A DNA stretch of 64,000 nt from contig NZ_JAKWFK010000007.1 of the NCBI RefSeq assembly GCF_029522115.1, positions 186,001 to 250,000 on the forward strand. The letters run 5' to 3'. Shown here piece by piece: positions 1 to 8,882 of this stretch. The number at the start of each line of letters is the position of its first letter. Positions within the stretch are counted from its first letter, which is position 1. Origin of the DNA: Trinickia sp. Y13. Its GTDB lineage: Bacteria; Pseudomonadota; Gammaproteobacteria; Burkholderiales; Burkholderiaceae. The position numbers were made by a program, and so were the translations under genes. Under the pieces are notes generated by a model. It had not been told where the DNA came from, made no database searches, and was given only the letters and a program-made list of their open reading frames with translations.

Positions 1-2244
1 TTGCGGGCGCGCTGCATCGCCGCCTGCCGCGGCCGGACGGAGCGACGACTCCGGCTTGTCGATCAGCGGCTTGAGCAACTGCATGTCGAACTTGCGCGAG
101 AAGTCGACGCCGGACATGAGGTGGAAGTTCGTCTTGGCCCCGAGGAACGTCTTGGCCGATTCGCGCACGTCGCTTTCCTTGCCCGACGTGATGACGATCG
201 GATCGAGCGAGGCGCGGCGGCGGTAGCGCGGGTGATCGGCCTGGCCGGCCGCCTTGTCCATCGATTTTTCGATCGCCTTGGCCTGCACCGACATCGGATC
301 GATGACGGGGATGTCGATGCCGCGTTCCTTGAGGTAGTTCTCGATAAACGGCTTGTAGGCCGGATAGTGCGTGCAGCACAAAAAGACGGACGTCGCGTCG
401 GCGGGAATCCGGTCGACGATCTCCTTGATGTCGGCCATCATGATCGCGCGTGTCTCGGGCTTGCTGTACATCTGGTCGAAGTTGTTGATGAACGGCGCCC
501 AGTTCGGCGCACCGATGGTCGTCGTCATTCGTTCCTCTCGATTGCCGAGTTTCTCCGCGCTTTCGTTGATCGCCTTCAGGTAAGCCATCGAATTGATCGT
601 GGCAGGGGTGGCCAGGACGGCTGGACGCGCGCCGCCCGTCTTGACGATTTCGTCGGCGGTCACCTCGATCAGATTCAGTACTTCGATGTTCTTGACCTGC
701 TCCAGAGCGTGCGGGAACGTCGTGCAAGCCGTGTTGCAGGCCATGGCGATCATATCGACGCCCATTTCCTCGCTGGCGCGCAGACCGTTGCCGACGAGCG
801 TGATCAGCTGCGGATGCGCTTCGCTGCGCTTGGCCAACTCTTGCGGCGTTGCATCGGCCGAGGTGAAGACCGGGACGTCGTTCGGCCCGCCCGTGTTGAA
901 CTCGCTGAAACGGCCGTACGGCGCGTTGGCATGATCCACGACGATCGTAAACCGCGCGTTGTGCGGCGAACGGTATTGCAGATAGCCCGCGAGGTTCTTG
1001 GTGGCAATGAGGCCGCCGTTGCTCGAATCGAACGCGGAGATCCGGAAGGGTGCGTGGCCCTTGGGCGTCTTGCTGGCGATCATGGGGTCCGTCGGCAATT
1101 CCGTCTGCGTGATGGCGCGCACCAACGAGAGCATCCTGCCGTGCGTGCTCGGCGAGAAGCCGTCGACCCCGGAGGTTTTGCCGTCGATCTCTTCATCGAC
1201 CTTGGCGCCGCGCGTCACGCCGTCGACCGCGCCTGCAGCCATCGAGGCTTCGATCATCTCGCGTTGCTGATCGGGTGTGTGCAGCTTGTCGAGTTTGCCG
1301 TGCAGTTGCAGCACGGCCGCCCCAAGCGCTTCGGCCCCGAGGTTCGAGTTCCACGACGTGATCTGGTACTTGGCAGTCGGTACGGCAGCCATCTCGCTGC
1401 CGTCCAGCGCCTTCGGAATGCCGGGGCGTCCGCCCATGCCCGCTTCGTTGCCGCCATCGCCGACACCGAACGTCGGGATACCGCGGTTGTGAGCTTGGAT
1501 CAGCACTTCGTCGACAGCGCCGTTGACGTTGTCGATCGACACGCCGCGCATATTGCTTCGGTAGCCGTTCACGTTACGGCCCGGCAACTCGATCGCGCCC
1601 ACGAAGTCGGGTTTGTACTCGTCGAGCAGCCGGTTCGCGTGCGGCGCAGCATCGGCTTGCTTGTGGTCGAAGTTGACGAACTCGGTGAATTGCGCCGATT
1701 CCTTGTTCGCGACGGCAAGAGGAGCGCGCGTCGGTGCTTCGTTCGGCTTGTCCGTCACGATGATGACGGTCTTGCCGACTTGCTGCAGCGCGTGCGCGAG
1801 TGCTGCCGTCCCCGGCGGCCCATCGGTTTCCGGCAGCGGCAGGCCCGTTTCAGGATGCGCGCCGACCGAAAAGCCCGTCAGCAAAATGACCTTTTTAATG
1901 TGTTCGGGTGCCAGAGCGCGGGCCGCCTGAATCAAACCCTCGGGATTTTTGAAGTGTTCGATATTGCGGCCTTTGAACCATGTCAGAACATGCTTATTCA
2001 TTTCGGCCGTGAATTTTGCATCGACATCCGTTTGGCTGCGCGCGAGCGTGGCTCGAACCTGCGAATGCGATGCACTCTGCGTACGCGGCGTGCGAGGCAT
2101 ATTGGAAAGCGCGCCGTGCGTTGCGCGCGGGCTGCTCGACTGTACGGTGGGTTCGGATTGACGCGCTTGTCCCGTTTGCGCCGATTCACTACTCGACGGC
2201 AATTCGGGCAGATGCGCCGAATTATTAATCGAATCGATTGCCAT
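1..2244 (-). CDS. Putative type III effector: DUF4392 D-glutamate cyclase domain fused to glutamate racemase (3' end off the window)
   Basis: The visible 748 codons have three parts. Residues 1-80 are rich in Ser, Thr, Gln and Asn and have no hydrophobic signal, as is usual for type III secreted proteins. Residues about 120-320 match the DUF4392 (D-glutamate cyclase C-terminal) family, with LLTGFSVG at 121-128 and GDGGNEAGMG at 262-271. Residues about 400-705 look like a MurI-type Asp/Glu racemase: FDSSNGG (405-411), MACNTA (501-506) and CCTHYP (623-628) supply the two catalytic Cys motifs. The racemase would interconvert L- and D-glutamate; the cyclase family turns D-glutamate into 5-oxo-D-proline. 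The ATG at 2244 follows a GAGGAAG ribosome site. A perfect PIP box with a -10 lies 92-152 bp upstream, so HrpB-type control is likely. The domain calls are firm; effector status is inferred from the promoter and N-terminus. No stop codon occurs before position 1. Confidence 0.85.
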   Translation of the reverse strand, partial: MAIDSINNSAHLPELPSSSESAQTGQARQSEPTVQSSSPRATHGALSNMPRTPRTQSASHSQVRATLARSQTDVDAKFTAEMNKHVLTWFKGRNIEHFKNPEGLIQAARALAPEHIKKVILLTGFSVGAHPETGLPLPETDGPPGTAALAHALQQVGKTVIIVTDKPNEAPTRAPLAVANKESAQFTEFVNFDHKQADAAPHANRLLDEYKPDFVGAIELPGRNVNGYRSNMRGVSIDNVNGAVDEVLIQAHNRGIPTFGVGDGGNEAGMGGRPGIPKALDGSEMAAVPTAKYQITSWNSNLGAEALGAAVLQLHGKLDKLHTPDQQREMIEASMAAGAVDGVTRGAKVDEEIDGKTSGVDGFSPSTHGRMLSLVRAITQTELPTDPMIASKTPKGHAPFRISAFDSSNGGLIATKNLAGYLQYRSPHNARFTIVVDHANAPYGRFSEFNTGGPNDVPVFTSADATPQELAKRSEAHPQLITLVGNGLRASEEMGVDMIAMACNTACTTFPHALEQVKNIEVLNLIEVTADEIVKTGGARPAVLATPATINSMAYLKAINESAEKLGNREERMTTTIGAPNWAPFINNFDQMYSKPETRAIMMADIKEIVDRIPADATSVFLCCTHYPAYKPFIENYLKERGIDIPVIDPMSVQAKAIEKSMDKAAGQADHPRYRRRASLDPIVITSGKESDVRESAKTFLGAKTNFHLMSGVDFSRKFDMQLLKPLIDKPESSLRPAAAGGDAARPQ

Positions 2245-2335
2245 ATTAAAACTTCCTCGGAGAGTTGACAAAAAGAGGCCCGCTCAGGCAGTAGGCCTGA
2301 TTGCGGTGTCATCGGATATGCGAAGTGACGAGCGA

Positions 2336-2396
2336 ATCTTAGGCGTGCAGTATCACGGCGCCGCCGATGGGGCGAACGTTCGATCCGAAATGCGAA
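2336..2396 (-). promoter_or_regulatory. hrpII/PIP-box promoter of the racemase/cyclase gene
   Basis: Read on the minus strand, 2396-2373 is TTCG-N16-TTCG, and with the next base on each half it is a full TTCGC-N15-TTCGC PIP box. After 31 nt comes TAAGAT (2341-2336), which fits the YANNNT -10 used by HrpX/HrpB-dependent promoters. The translation start lies 92 bp further on. Confidence 0.85.
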
Positions 2397-2561
2397 GGAA
2401 AAGTGAAAACCCGGTGAGGGGCGTAAGTTTGATGCGTGCGGTATTGGTCGCGGCAGGAGGAAGATTAATTAAACTGTGTCATCGATTATTAAAATCGAGT
2501 CAACTTTATTCGATTTTCGTGTGTGAAATCGATTTAGAACGGCAACACGGGGCGACGCGAC

Positions 2562-3473
2562 TCAGTCTGTCAATGGTTCGAATAGATTATATTGCGCCAA
2601 TACGGCGCGTGCCATTTGCACGAGCAACGCCGAATCCTCGTTTTCTTCGTCGCGCGGGTAGGCAATATAGTAAGTACGCGGCGCAAGTGCCGGCCGAGTG
2701 ACGAGGTACTGCAGCATCCCGCGGTCCACGTCGGCTTGGACGATCGATCTGGGCAGCGCAGCAATGGCATGCCCCGCTGCCACCAGTTGCGTGATCAGCG
2801 AGATGGAATTGCAAGTGCTGTAATTGTCGAGCGACACCCCGCCGGCGCGGAACCACTCGGCGGCTGCGCCAAACAGCGTGGAGGGCGGCGGCGTCAGGAC
2901 GATGGGCAGATCGACGAGATCAGCCGGTGTCGAGGTCGCACGGGGCGGGGCGAAGCGGGCGGCCGCCACCCAGCACAGCGGGGCGCGGCCGATCGCGATG
3001 TCGACGATGCCGGGGGCCGAAACCGGCTCCATGAGAATGGCGACGTCGAGTTCCTTGCCGTTCAGCTTGCGGCTGAGCGCGCTCCCGATGTCGATCGTGA
3101 GTTCGACGCGCAGCGACGGGTAACGGGCTTTCAACTGCGTCAACATATCGATGAGGCCGCTCATGGCCGTCGATTCGTTCGTACCGAGCCGCAGGAGGCC
3201 TCGGAACGGGTTCGTCGCGCGCGCGGCATCGCCGAAGTCGTCCGCGAGCCGCAGGATTTTCTCGGCCTGCGCCAGCAGCCTGCCGCCCAGCGCGGTCAAC
3301 TCAGTCCGATAAGCGCCGCGCTCGAATAGCTTGCTTCCTAGGACCTCCTCGAGCTCGTGAATCCGCGCGGAGATGGTGGGCTGCGTGAGATGCAGCCGCC
3401 GGGCCGCCGCGTGGAACCCGCCGAGCCGCGCGACCCAGTAGAAAGTCTCGATTTGCCGCAGTGATGCCCGCAT
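2562..3473 (-). CDS. LysR-family transcriptional regulator
   Basis: This 303-aa protein has the usual LysR layout: an N-terminal winged helix-turn-helix (about residues 1-60, containing LTQPTISARIHELE) and a C-terminal effector-binding domain (about 90-295). It is transcribed divergently from the DUF1445 D-glutamate cyclase-family gene that starts at 3655, with about 180 bp between them. LysR proteins often control such a divergent neighbour, so it probably regulates that gene; the ligand may be D-glutamate, 5-oxoproline or a related acid, which is inference. It ends about 165 bp upstream of the PIP box of the racemase/cyclase gene and is not obviously part of that unit. Confidence 0.92.
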   Translation of the reverse strand: MRASLRQIETFYWVARLGGFHAAARRLHLTQPTISARIHELEEVLGSKLFERGAYRTELTALGGRLLAQAEKILRLADDFGDAARATNPFRGLLRLGTNESTAMSGLIDMLTQLKARYPSLRVELTIDIGSALSRKLNGKELDVAILMEPVSAPGIVDIAIGRAPLCWVAAARFAPPRATSTPADLVDLPIVLTPPPSTLFGAAAEWFRAGGVSLDNYSTCNSISLITQLVAAGHAIAALPRSIVQADVDRGMLQYLVTRPALAPRTYYIAYPRDEENEDSALLVQMARAVLAQYNLFEPLTD

Positions 3474-3654
3474 GAGGGTGCCTTGATCGGAAATTTCTAT
3501 CGAAATGGACCGAGATGTCCGATTAGGTTCAATCGGCGGGCGGATTATAGACTGTTAGATGGTGCCGCCGTCAACGCCGCCGGCTCGGACCGGCCATTCG
3601 TTTGTCTGTGGCCCCGGCGTCCACTCTTTTATTTTTCGAATTCTTTCAAGGCCA

Positions 3655-4458
3655 ATGAACATGGAGACCTCGAGCTTTCACGCCCTCACGCCCGCGCAGT
3701 TGCGCGCCGCCATCCGCCGAGGCGATTGGAGAAAGCCCACGGCTGGCCTCGCGCCCCGCTACGTGCAGGTCAATCTCGCGATCCTGCCTGCTGCCGACGC
3801 GGCGGAATTTCAGCGCTTTTGTCAGCGCAACCCGAAGCCGTGCCCGCTGATTGCCGTGTCGGAAGTCGGCGATCCTCGCATGACGATGCTGGGCGCCGAC
3901 CTCGACATTCGCACCGACGTACCGCGTTATCGCGTTTTCCAACACGGCGAGGAAGTGGCGCAGCCGAACAACGTGCTCGACTATTGGCGCGACGATCTGG
4001 TGACGTTCGCCATCGGTTGCTCATTTACGTTCGAGCATTCGCTCATCGAGCATGGGATCGGCATTCGCCACATCGAGCAGGGGCGCAACGTGCCGATGTT
4101 CCGCACGGGCGTGCAGACCACGCCAGCCGGTAAGTTCTCCGGACCGATGGTCACGACGATGCGCCCGATGAAAGCAGCGGACGCGATTCGCGCCATCCAG
4201 ATCACCTCGCGCTTTCCGGGCGTGCATGGTGCGCCTGTGCATATCGGCGATCCTTCGCTGATCGGCATTTCGGACCTGAGCAAGCCCGAGTACGGCGACG
4301 CCGTCGACGTGCGCGAAGGTGAGATCCCGGTGTTCTGGGGCTGCGGCGTCACGCCTCAAGCCGCATTGCTGCAGGCCAAGCCCGAGTTCTGCATCACGCA
4401 TGCGCCGGGATTTATGCTGATCACGGACCTGCTCAATAGCGATTACGCCGTGATCTGA
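3655..4458 (+). CDS. DUF1445 / D-glutamate cyclase-family putative hydro-lyase
   Basis: The 267-aa product is a full-length DUF1445 protein (now the D-glutamate cyclase family; long annotated as putative hydro-lyase). Family landmarks include [24 protein letters not shown] near the N-terminus (quoted in part), [13 protein letters not shown] in the middle, and the conserved FWGCGVTPQ and [12 protein letters not shown] near the C-terminus. In the mammalian mitochondrial D-glutamate cyclase a DUF1445 part and a DUF4392 part occur in one protein; here a DUF4392 domain is encoded 1.4 kb away in the racemase fusion. ATG 3655 is preferred to the in-frame ATG at 3559 because the protein then has family length and follows an AAGG site. 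Activity on D-glutamate is by family only. Confidence 0.88.
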   Translation: MNMETSSFHALTPAQLRAAIRRGDWRKPTAGLAPRYVQVNLAILPAADAAEFQRFCQRNPKPCPLIAVSEVGDPRMTMLGADLDIRTDVPRYRVFQHGEEVAQPNNVLDYWRDDLVTFAIGCSFTFEHSLIEHGIGIRHIEQGRNVPMFRTGVQTTPAGKFSGPMVTTMRPMKAADAIRAIQITSRFPGVHGAPVHIGDPSLIGISDLSKPEYGDAVDVREGEIPVFWGCGVTPQAALLQAKPEFCITHAPGFMLITDLLNSDYAVI

Positions 4459-4505
4459 TTTCGGCGCAGGCAAAAAGGAGGCCACCGGGGGGCGCCAGCG
4501 GTCGG

Positions 4506-5102
4506 CTACGGGCCGCATCGTTGGAGCAGCCCCTCGAGATGTTCGTCGCGGATGCCATGGGCCTGCAGCCGTGCGACGGTCTGGGCCAAATACTCGAGCG
4601 CACTGCCGTGCGGCCTCGCAGCGTGTCGCAGTACGTGTCGCACGAGCGTATCGGTAGTATCGGTGGTATCGGTGACTTCGCCCGCATGGTTGGGCGCCCC
4701 TTTGCGCAGCACAAATGTCAGGGCCATGACCTCGCGCCCGCCGTCTAGCAGGCAGGGGAGCCAGCGTGGCCGGTAGGAGTCCATGACGAGCTCGCGGTCC
4801 CAAAGCGCCGCAAGCGCTGCATCCACATGCTCGGCATCGATTCGATGCGCGACGCCGCGGCATTCGCCGCCCTCGTCCAGCGCCAGCACGAGCCGCGGCC
4901 TTTTGTGCGTGCCTCGGCTGACGCAGGACCATAGACATAGCTTGCGATGGTAGCCCTCGACGAGAGCGCCAACGGTCTCGGCTGCGGGCAGCGCAGGCCG
5001 CCAGATGCGTGATCCATACGCGAAAAACCAGATCGGTGCGCCCGGCTGATGGACGTCGAGGGCCTCGCGCAACAGCCATGCGCGTTGCTCGTCGCTCAGC
5101 AT
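4506..5102 (-). CDS. chaC: ChaC-family gamma-glutamylcyclotransferase
   Basis: The 198-aa product carries the nucleotide-like substrate loop WFFAYGSRIW (residues 25-34) and the WDRE motif whose Glu (E104) corresponds to the general base of ChaC enzymes. ChaC proteins split glutathione into 5-oxo-L-proline and Cys-Gly in the cytosol. A threonine/aspartate repeat, TDTTDTTDT, near residue 145 comes from a short in-frame tandem repeat. The gene runs convergently with the DUF1445 gene, and with the 5-oxoprolinase at 8.9-12.6 kb it makes a plausible 5-oxoproline salvage theme. It has no PIP box, so it is more likely housekeeping than an effector, although a ChaC-domain effector (RipAY) is known in Ralstonia. 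Confidence 0.88.
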   Translation of the reverse strand: MLSDEQRAWLLREALDVHQPGAPIWFFAYGSRIWRPALPAAETVGALVEGYHRKLCLWSCVSRGTHKRPRLVLALDEGGECRGVAHRIDAEHVDAALAALWDRELVMDSYRPRWLPCLLDGGREVMALTFVLRKGAPNHAGEVTDTTDTTDTLVRHVLRHAARPHGSALEYLAQTVARLQAHGIRDEHLEGLLQRCGP

Positions 5103-5180
5103 GCCGCGAGGATTCCATACATTGCAGCGAGCCGCACTTTTGCTCCTTTCGGCAACGAATAGGCGACATTGGCCGGTGTA

Positions 5181-5208
5181 TTGAATGACCGACGGTAGTG
5201 TCGTTCAA
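5181..5208. promoter_or_regulatory. Inverted repeat upstream of chaC (possible operator)
   Basis: TTGAATGAC and GTCGTTCAA form a 9-bp inverted repeat with one mismatch, separated by 10 nt, about 80 bp upstream of the chaC start. The rest of the 5103-5401 gap shows nothing recognisable. Confidence 0.35.
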
Positions 5209-5401
5209 TCGATGCGTGTTGGCATTCTACGAATGCCGCGCTGATAGAACATAATCGAAAATGACTGCCCCAAATGATCGGGTATTTTTATTGGAGGGGC
5301 CAGGCGGAGGAGGAACATTGCCGGAGTGTCGGCGCCGATATCGATCGGGCGCCGGGCTCGCCTGTGGTGGCGAGTCGCGTTGCTTGCGGCACGTTCGCGA
5401 T

Positions 5402-7771
5402 TTAACCCCTGGGTTTGCCGCCAGTCATGAGTTCCGTTTTCATCGCCTCCGGCAACGACGTTTGATGAATGAGGTCTTCGTACAGATTCAGCAGATCCGA
5501 GTGCCCGGCTCGTTCGGCGCGCGCTAAAGCAGTCGTCCCATCCGCACTTCGCGCTGCGATGAGTTCCACCTTGACGGCGTCGGGTAGGTTGGAATGGCCG
5601 ATTTGCTTGACGAAGCGCATGACCGTGTAGGCATCGCCGCGTTCCATGGCGTGCGCGAGCGCAGGCGTGCCTTGAGCGTCCTTGGCCGCCAGCAACTGCG
5701 ACTTGATGGTCACCGGCAACGTCGAGTGCAGGATCGTTTTCATCAGGAGCCCGGCCGCTGCGGCGTTTCCGGACTTCGTCGCCCCCAATAACGCGGGCGC
5801 GCCCTCGGGATCCTTTGCTTCCAAGAGATCGGCCTTTACCTGTGCCGGGAGGTTCGCCTCCGCGACTACCTCGGCGAAGGTCTCGATGGTATCCAAACTG
5901 TTGTAATGGGGCACTTGCATCATGCTGTTGAACACCGGCATGCCGAGCTGAGCCATGACTCCGAGCAGCTTGGCGTGCATGTGCGGCGGCAGCCCCGCCT
6001 TGTCGAGCAATCGGCCGTATGCGCGCACGGCTTCGCTGTTGCCGAGCGTAAGCGCTTCAGAAAGCATTGAAGTGCCGGAAGCTTCTCTCGCTTCCAGCAT
6101 GCCCGCCAGTTTTTCATGATCGATGTGAGCGAGCCCGGTCTCGCTCAGTTGAGCTGCAACGAGATCGAGCGCTTCCGGTACGTTCTCGCGTAGGGCGAGG
6201 CCGATCCGTGCTTTGACGACGCCTTCCTCGGCGGTGACCGCTTTGCCCTCGAACCCCGCGGGCATGGTCTTCGACATGACCGCCACCGCAGCGGCGTTCG
6301 CATAGCTGACACCAGGGTCGACGAAATCGCGAAATGTAAGGCGCTCGAGCGAATGCAGATCGGTCACCCTGACTCGTTTATGCGTAAGGGTATGGTTCGG
6401 GTCGTAGAAGGTTACGACGTAGACCGGTGTGCCTTTGTCGGGATCCGCTTTGACCTTTATCGTCATGGCCATAGCATGCCCCGTGTAGGACTGCGCCGCT
6501 GTCTCACTATAATCCGCCACATTGAGGACGGCCGAGGCATGCGATTGCCCGGTCGATTCCAGCTTTTTGAACGCGTTCGCCAGTGACGCGCCGAAACGAT
6601 CGCTGTCCACGACCGCGCGAGCCGCATCGGGACCCAGCCCTGCGCCATGCAAATAGTTGCGAGGCTGCAAATACTTGTCGCGCCATGCTTTGTCGACAAA
6701 ATTATCGTAATGCAGTGGGCCGGAGACGGACAGCTTGTCGAAGTCGAACTTGCCGTCGTTGTCGTCGGAAGCAAGGCAATAGGCGAGGGCCAGGTGTCTG
6801 CACCACAACTTGTCCACAGTGGTGTCGGTGGGTTCCATGCCTTTTTCGAACGCGATCTGACCGTTCAGGTTGGTCAGCGTTCGTTTCGACGAAAAATAGG
6901 GTGCCTCCTTCGTCAACCGGGCGGCGGGAGGCTCGGAGAACAGTGCCGAGAAGGTCCGCCGAGGAACGCGATAGCCGTCGTCGGCCATCTTTCGCGCGCC
7001 GTGGGTGTAGAGCAGATGCTGCTCTTGCGGCGCGATCGTCCCCTCGCTCCAGGCATGGTACTCGAGCCGTTCCGCCACTGCGTTTCGGACTTCGGGAGGG
7101 AGCGCCGGATCGCCGATCACGCTCATGAAGTTGTCGAAGGCCTTCGCGTACTCGGGCCGCTCGTCCGACTGGTAGTACTGGACTCGCGTGCTCAGGAGGG
7201 CGGGCAACGATACTGCCGCACCTACGACAGTAGCGCTCGGTATCGCGTTGGCGACCTGCTGCGACCGATGCAACTGCTGCTGCAAGGGGGAGTGGGTGCG
7301 CAAGCGTGCCTGCTGGACCGAGAGCCACATCGTCAGCGCTTCACGGGCAGCCGGCGTATTGCCCCGCATCGTTCGGGCAAGCTCCGTTTCGAGCTCGTCG
7401 CGCTGCTCCGGCAGCAAGCTCTTTGCGTACAGATATTGCTCGGACGCGGACTTCTTGAACCACCGCTTGACGCGCTTGTCGGAAAGCGTCGACATATCGG
7501 CGACGGCCGTCTGCACGTCCCACGGTTTCTGGCGAGCCATCGCTCGCGGCGGCACTTTAGGCGCAGTGCACTGCAAAGCACTGGCAGTAGGCGGCATGGC
7601 GGGCGCTTGCTTCTTGAACGGAGACAGGCATGCCAGCGGCCCTGACAAGGCCCGGCGCGCATTCGACGAGGGGCGCTGAGCCGTCGGCGTAGCGGCGGGC
7701 GCCGAGGAGCGATCGGCCGACAACGCTTCGGGCGTAAGCACCGGCGCGGCCGAATTGATAGGCGTGGGCAC
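5402..7771 (-). CDS. Putative type III effector: EspL/OspD (ShET2)-like cysteine protease with ankyrin-like repeats
   Basis: With the GTG start at 7771 the protein has 789 residues. The first 80 are Ser/Pro/Ala-rich with no signal peptide. A cysteine-protease-like domain follows, with LWCRHLALAY (Cys about 324), TGHAMAM (His about 432) and FYDPNHT (Asp about 457), a Cys-His-Asp order and spacing like EspL/OspD3 effectors. The last 230 residues hold five units of about 44 aa, the later ones beginning LP and containing G-x-x-A-L, resembling degenerate ankyrin repeats, again as in that family. The open frame extends to an ATG at 7840, but that start lacks a ribosome site and overlaps the predicted -10, whereas GTG 7771 follows GGAGG with good spacing. 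Family assignment is by motif and layout and is moderately sure; the host target is unknown. Confidence 0.68.
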   Translation of the reverse strand: MPTPINSAAPVLTPEALSADRSSAPAATPTAQRPSSNARRALSGPLACLSPFKKQAPAMPPTASALQCTAPKVPPRAMARQKPWDVQTAVADMSTLSDKRVKRWFKKSASEQYLYAKSLLPEQRDELETELARTMRGNTPAAREALTMWLSVQQARLRTHSPLQQQLHRSQQVANAIPSATVVGAAVSLPALLSTRVQYYQSDERPEYAKAFDNFMSVIGDPALPPEVRNAVAERLEYHAWSEGTIAPQEQHLLYTHGARKMADDGYRVPRRTFSALFSEPPAARLTKEAPYFSSKRTLTNLNGQIAFEKGMEPTDTTVDKLWCRHLALAYCLASDDNDGKFDFDKLSVSGPLHYDNFVDKAWRDKYLQPRNYLHGAGLGPDAARAVVDSDRFGASLANAFKKLESTGQSHASAVLNVADYSETAAQSYTGHAMAMTIKVKADPDKGTPVYVVTFYDPNHTLTHKRVRVTDLHSLERLTFRDFVDPGVSYANAAAVAVMSKTMPAGFEGKAVTAEEGVVKARIGLALRENVPEALDLVAAQLSETGLAHIDHEKLAGMLEAREASGTSMLSEALTLGNSEAVRAYGRLLDKAGLPPHMHAKLLGVMAQLGMPVFNSMMQVPHYNSLDTIETFAEVVAEANLPAQVKADLLEAKDPEGAPALLGATKSGNAAAAGLLMKTILHSTLPVTIKSQLLAAKDAQGTPALAHAMERGDAYTVMRFVKQIGHSNLPDAVKVELIAARSADGTTALARAERAGHSDLLNLYEDLIHQTSLPEAMKTELMTGGKPRG

Positions 7772-7824
7772 GCTGACCTCCAGGATGTGGTCTTGGCGAG
7801 TAACGGCGACTTCACCGTGACCCC

Positions 7825-7887
7825 AACGTACCGAAGCCATGTTGCGGATTGCGCTGCACCATCCGCAGTCGAGCTCGAAATTACGAA
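7825..7887 (-). promoter_or_regulatory. Imperfect hrpII-like box before the cysteine-protease gene
   Basis: On the minus strand 7887-7864 reads TTCG-N16-TGCG, one base off the hrpII consensus, and TACGTT (7830-7825) follows after 33 nt, one more than in the perfect promoters of this window. It would give a start at GTG 7771 a short leader. Suggestive only. Confidence 0.4.
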
Positions 7888-7919
7888 GTCGCAGGTAACG
7901 TTTTCATTTCGCGCTCGTT

Positions 7920-8852
7920 TTAGAGCGCTTCGATGAGTTCGCCCGGTTGACTCAGGCAATACTCTGCGCAGGCTTCGTGCGCCGCATTCAAGGCTGCGTT
8001 GACGGTTACGCCAGCATCGGCCCGGGCGCACAGAGAAATCACGATCGGCGGGGGCGCCGGGCGCATAGGTATCTCGGCGAATTCGCCGCTCGAGAGGGCG
8101 TCGGCCACGAACAAGCGCGGGATCGCGGCCACGCCGTAGCCGTCACGTACGAGCTGTACGATGGCGGCCACGGACGGCGAGCAAATGATCCGCATCTGGT
8201 CGGTCCGCATGCCATGCTCTATGGCAAGGCCATGCACGATGTGCTCGAGCGCGATCTGTGGGGTCGTTCCGCGCCCGAAGGTCAGCACCGGTCTCTTGAG
8301 GATCTGCTGTGCCAGGCCGTCGGAATGCTGCGCGAGCAGGTCGCGCCGCGCGATCCAGCGCACCGGATAGCTGGCGATGGCACGGGACACCACGCGGGCG
8401 CTGTCGACGCCTTCGACGCGCAGCGCCACATCGAGTTCGCCCGCGAGCAGCCGCTTTTGCAATGCGGCGCTCGTGTCGACCGAGAGATCGACCTCGAGCG
8501 TCGGAAACCGCGCGTTCAGATGCGAGAGGTAATGCGCGAGCCAACTATGTACGACCGTCTCGTTCACGCCGAGCCGCAAGGTGCCGCCGACAACCGGCTC
8601 GGCGCCGGCCGCCTCCCGCAGCGCGCGCGTCGCGTCGATCACGTCCCTCGCGAAGCCGACGAGATATTGACCGGCCGGGGTGAGCAGGAACGTGCGCGAA
8701 CGCCGGTCGACGAGCTCGCATTTGAGCTCGTCCTCGAGCGTGCGGATGCGCAGCGAGATGGTCGCCGGCGTGGCGTGAAGACTCCGTGCCGTCGCCCGGA
8801 AGCTCTGGAGCTGGGCGAGCGTCACGAAGGTTTCTAAGAAGCGGGTGTTCAT
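7920..8852 (-). CDS. LysR-family transcriptional regulator
   Basis: The 310-aa protein shows a LysR helix-turn-helix (ATPATISLRIRTLEDEL, about residues 28-44) and a substrate-binding-like C-terminal domain. It begins 30 bp after the end of the 5-oxoprolinase gene, in the same direction, so it may be cotranscribed with that gene and regulate it or the divergent MFS gene. Its 3' end is about 150 bp from the start of the cysteine-protease effector gene. It is not close in sequence to the LysR at 2562-3473 outside the shared fold. Confidence 0.9.
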   Translation of the reverse strand: MNTRFLETFVTLAQLQSFRATARSLHATPATISLRIRTLEDELKCELVDRRSRTFLLTPAGQYLVGFARDVIDATRALREAAGAEPVVGGTLRLGVNETVVHSWLAHYLSHLNARFPTLEVDLSVDTSAALQKRLLAGELDVALRVEGVDSARVVSRAIASYPVRWIARRDLLAQHSDGLAQQILKRPVLTFGRGTTPQIALEHIVHGLAIEHGMRTDQMRIICSPSVAAIVQLVRDGYGVAAIPRLFVADALSSGEFAEIPMRPAPPPIVISLCARADAGVTVNAALNAAHEACAEYCLSQPGELIEAL

Positions 8853-8882
8853 CGCACCAAGGCCCCTTCACGCCGGCCGGGT

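Noticed and set aside
1-2268. 755-codon open frame on the plus strand
   Set aside because: It mirrors the racemase/cyclase gene on the minus strand, has Arg/Val/Asp-biased composition typical of antisense frames and matches no family.
4506-5102. ChaC as a RipAY-like effector
   Set aside because: Length and motifs are those of ordinary bacterial ChaC, and there is no hrpII box or effector-type N-terminal extension.
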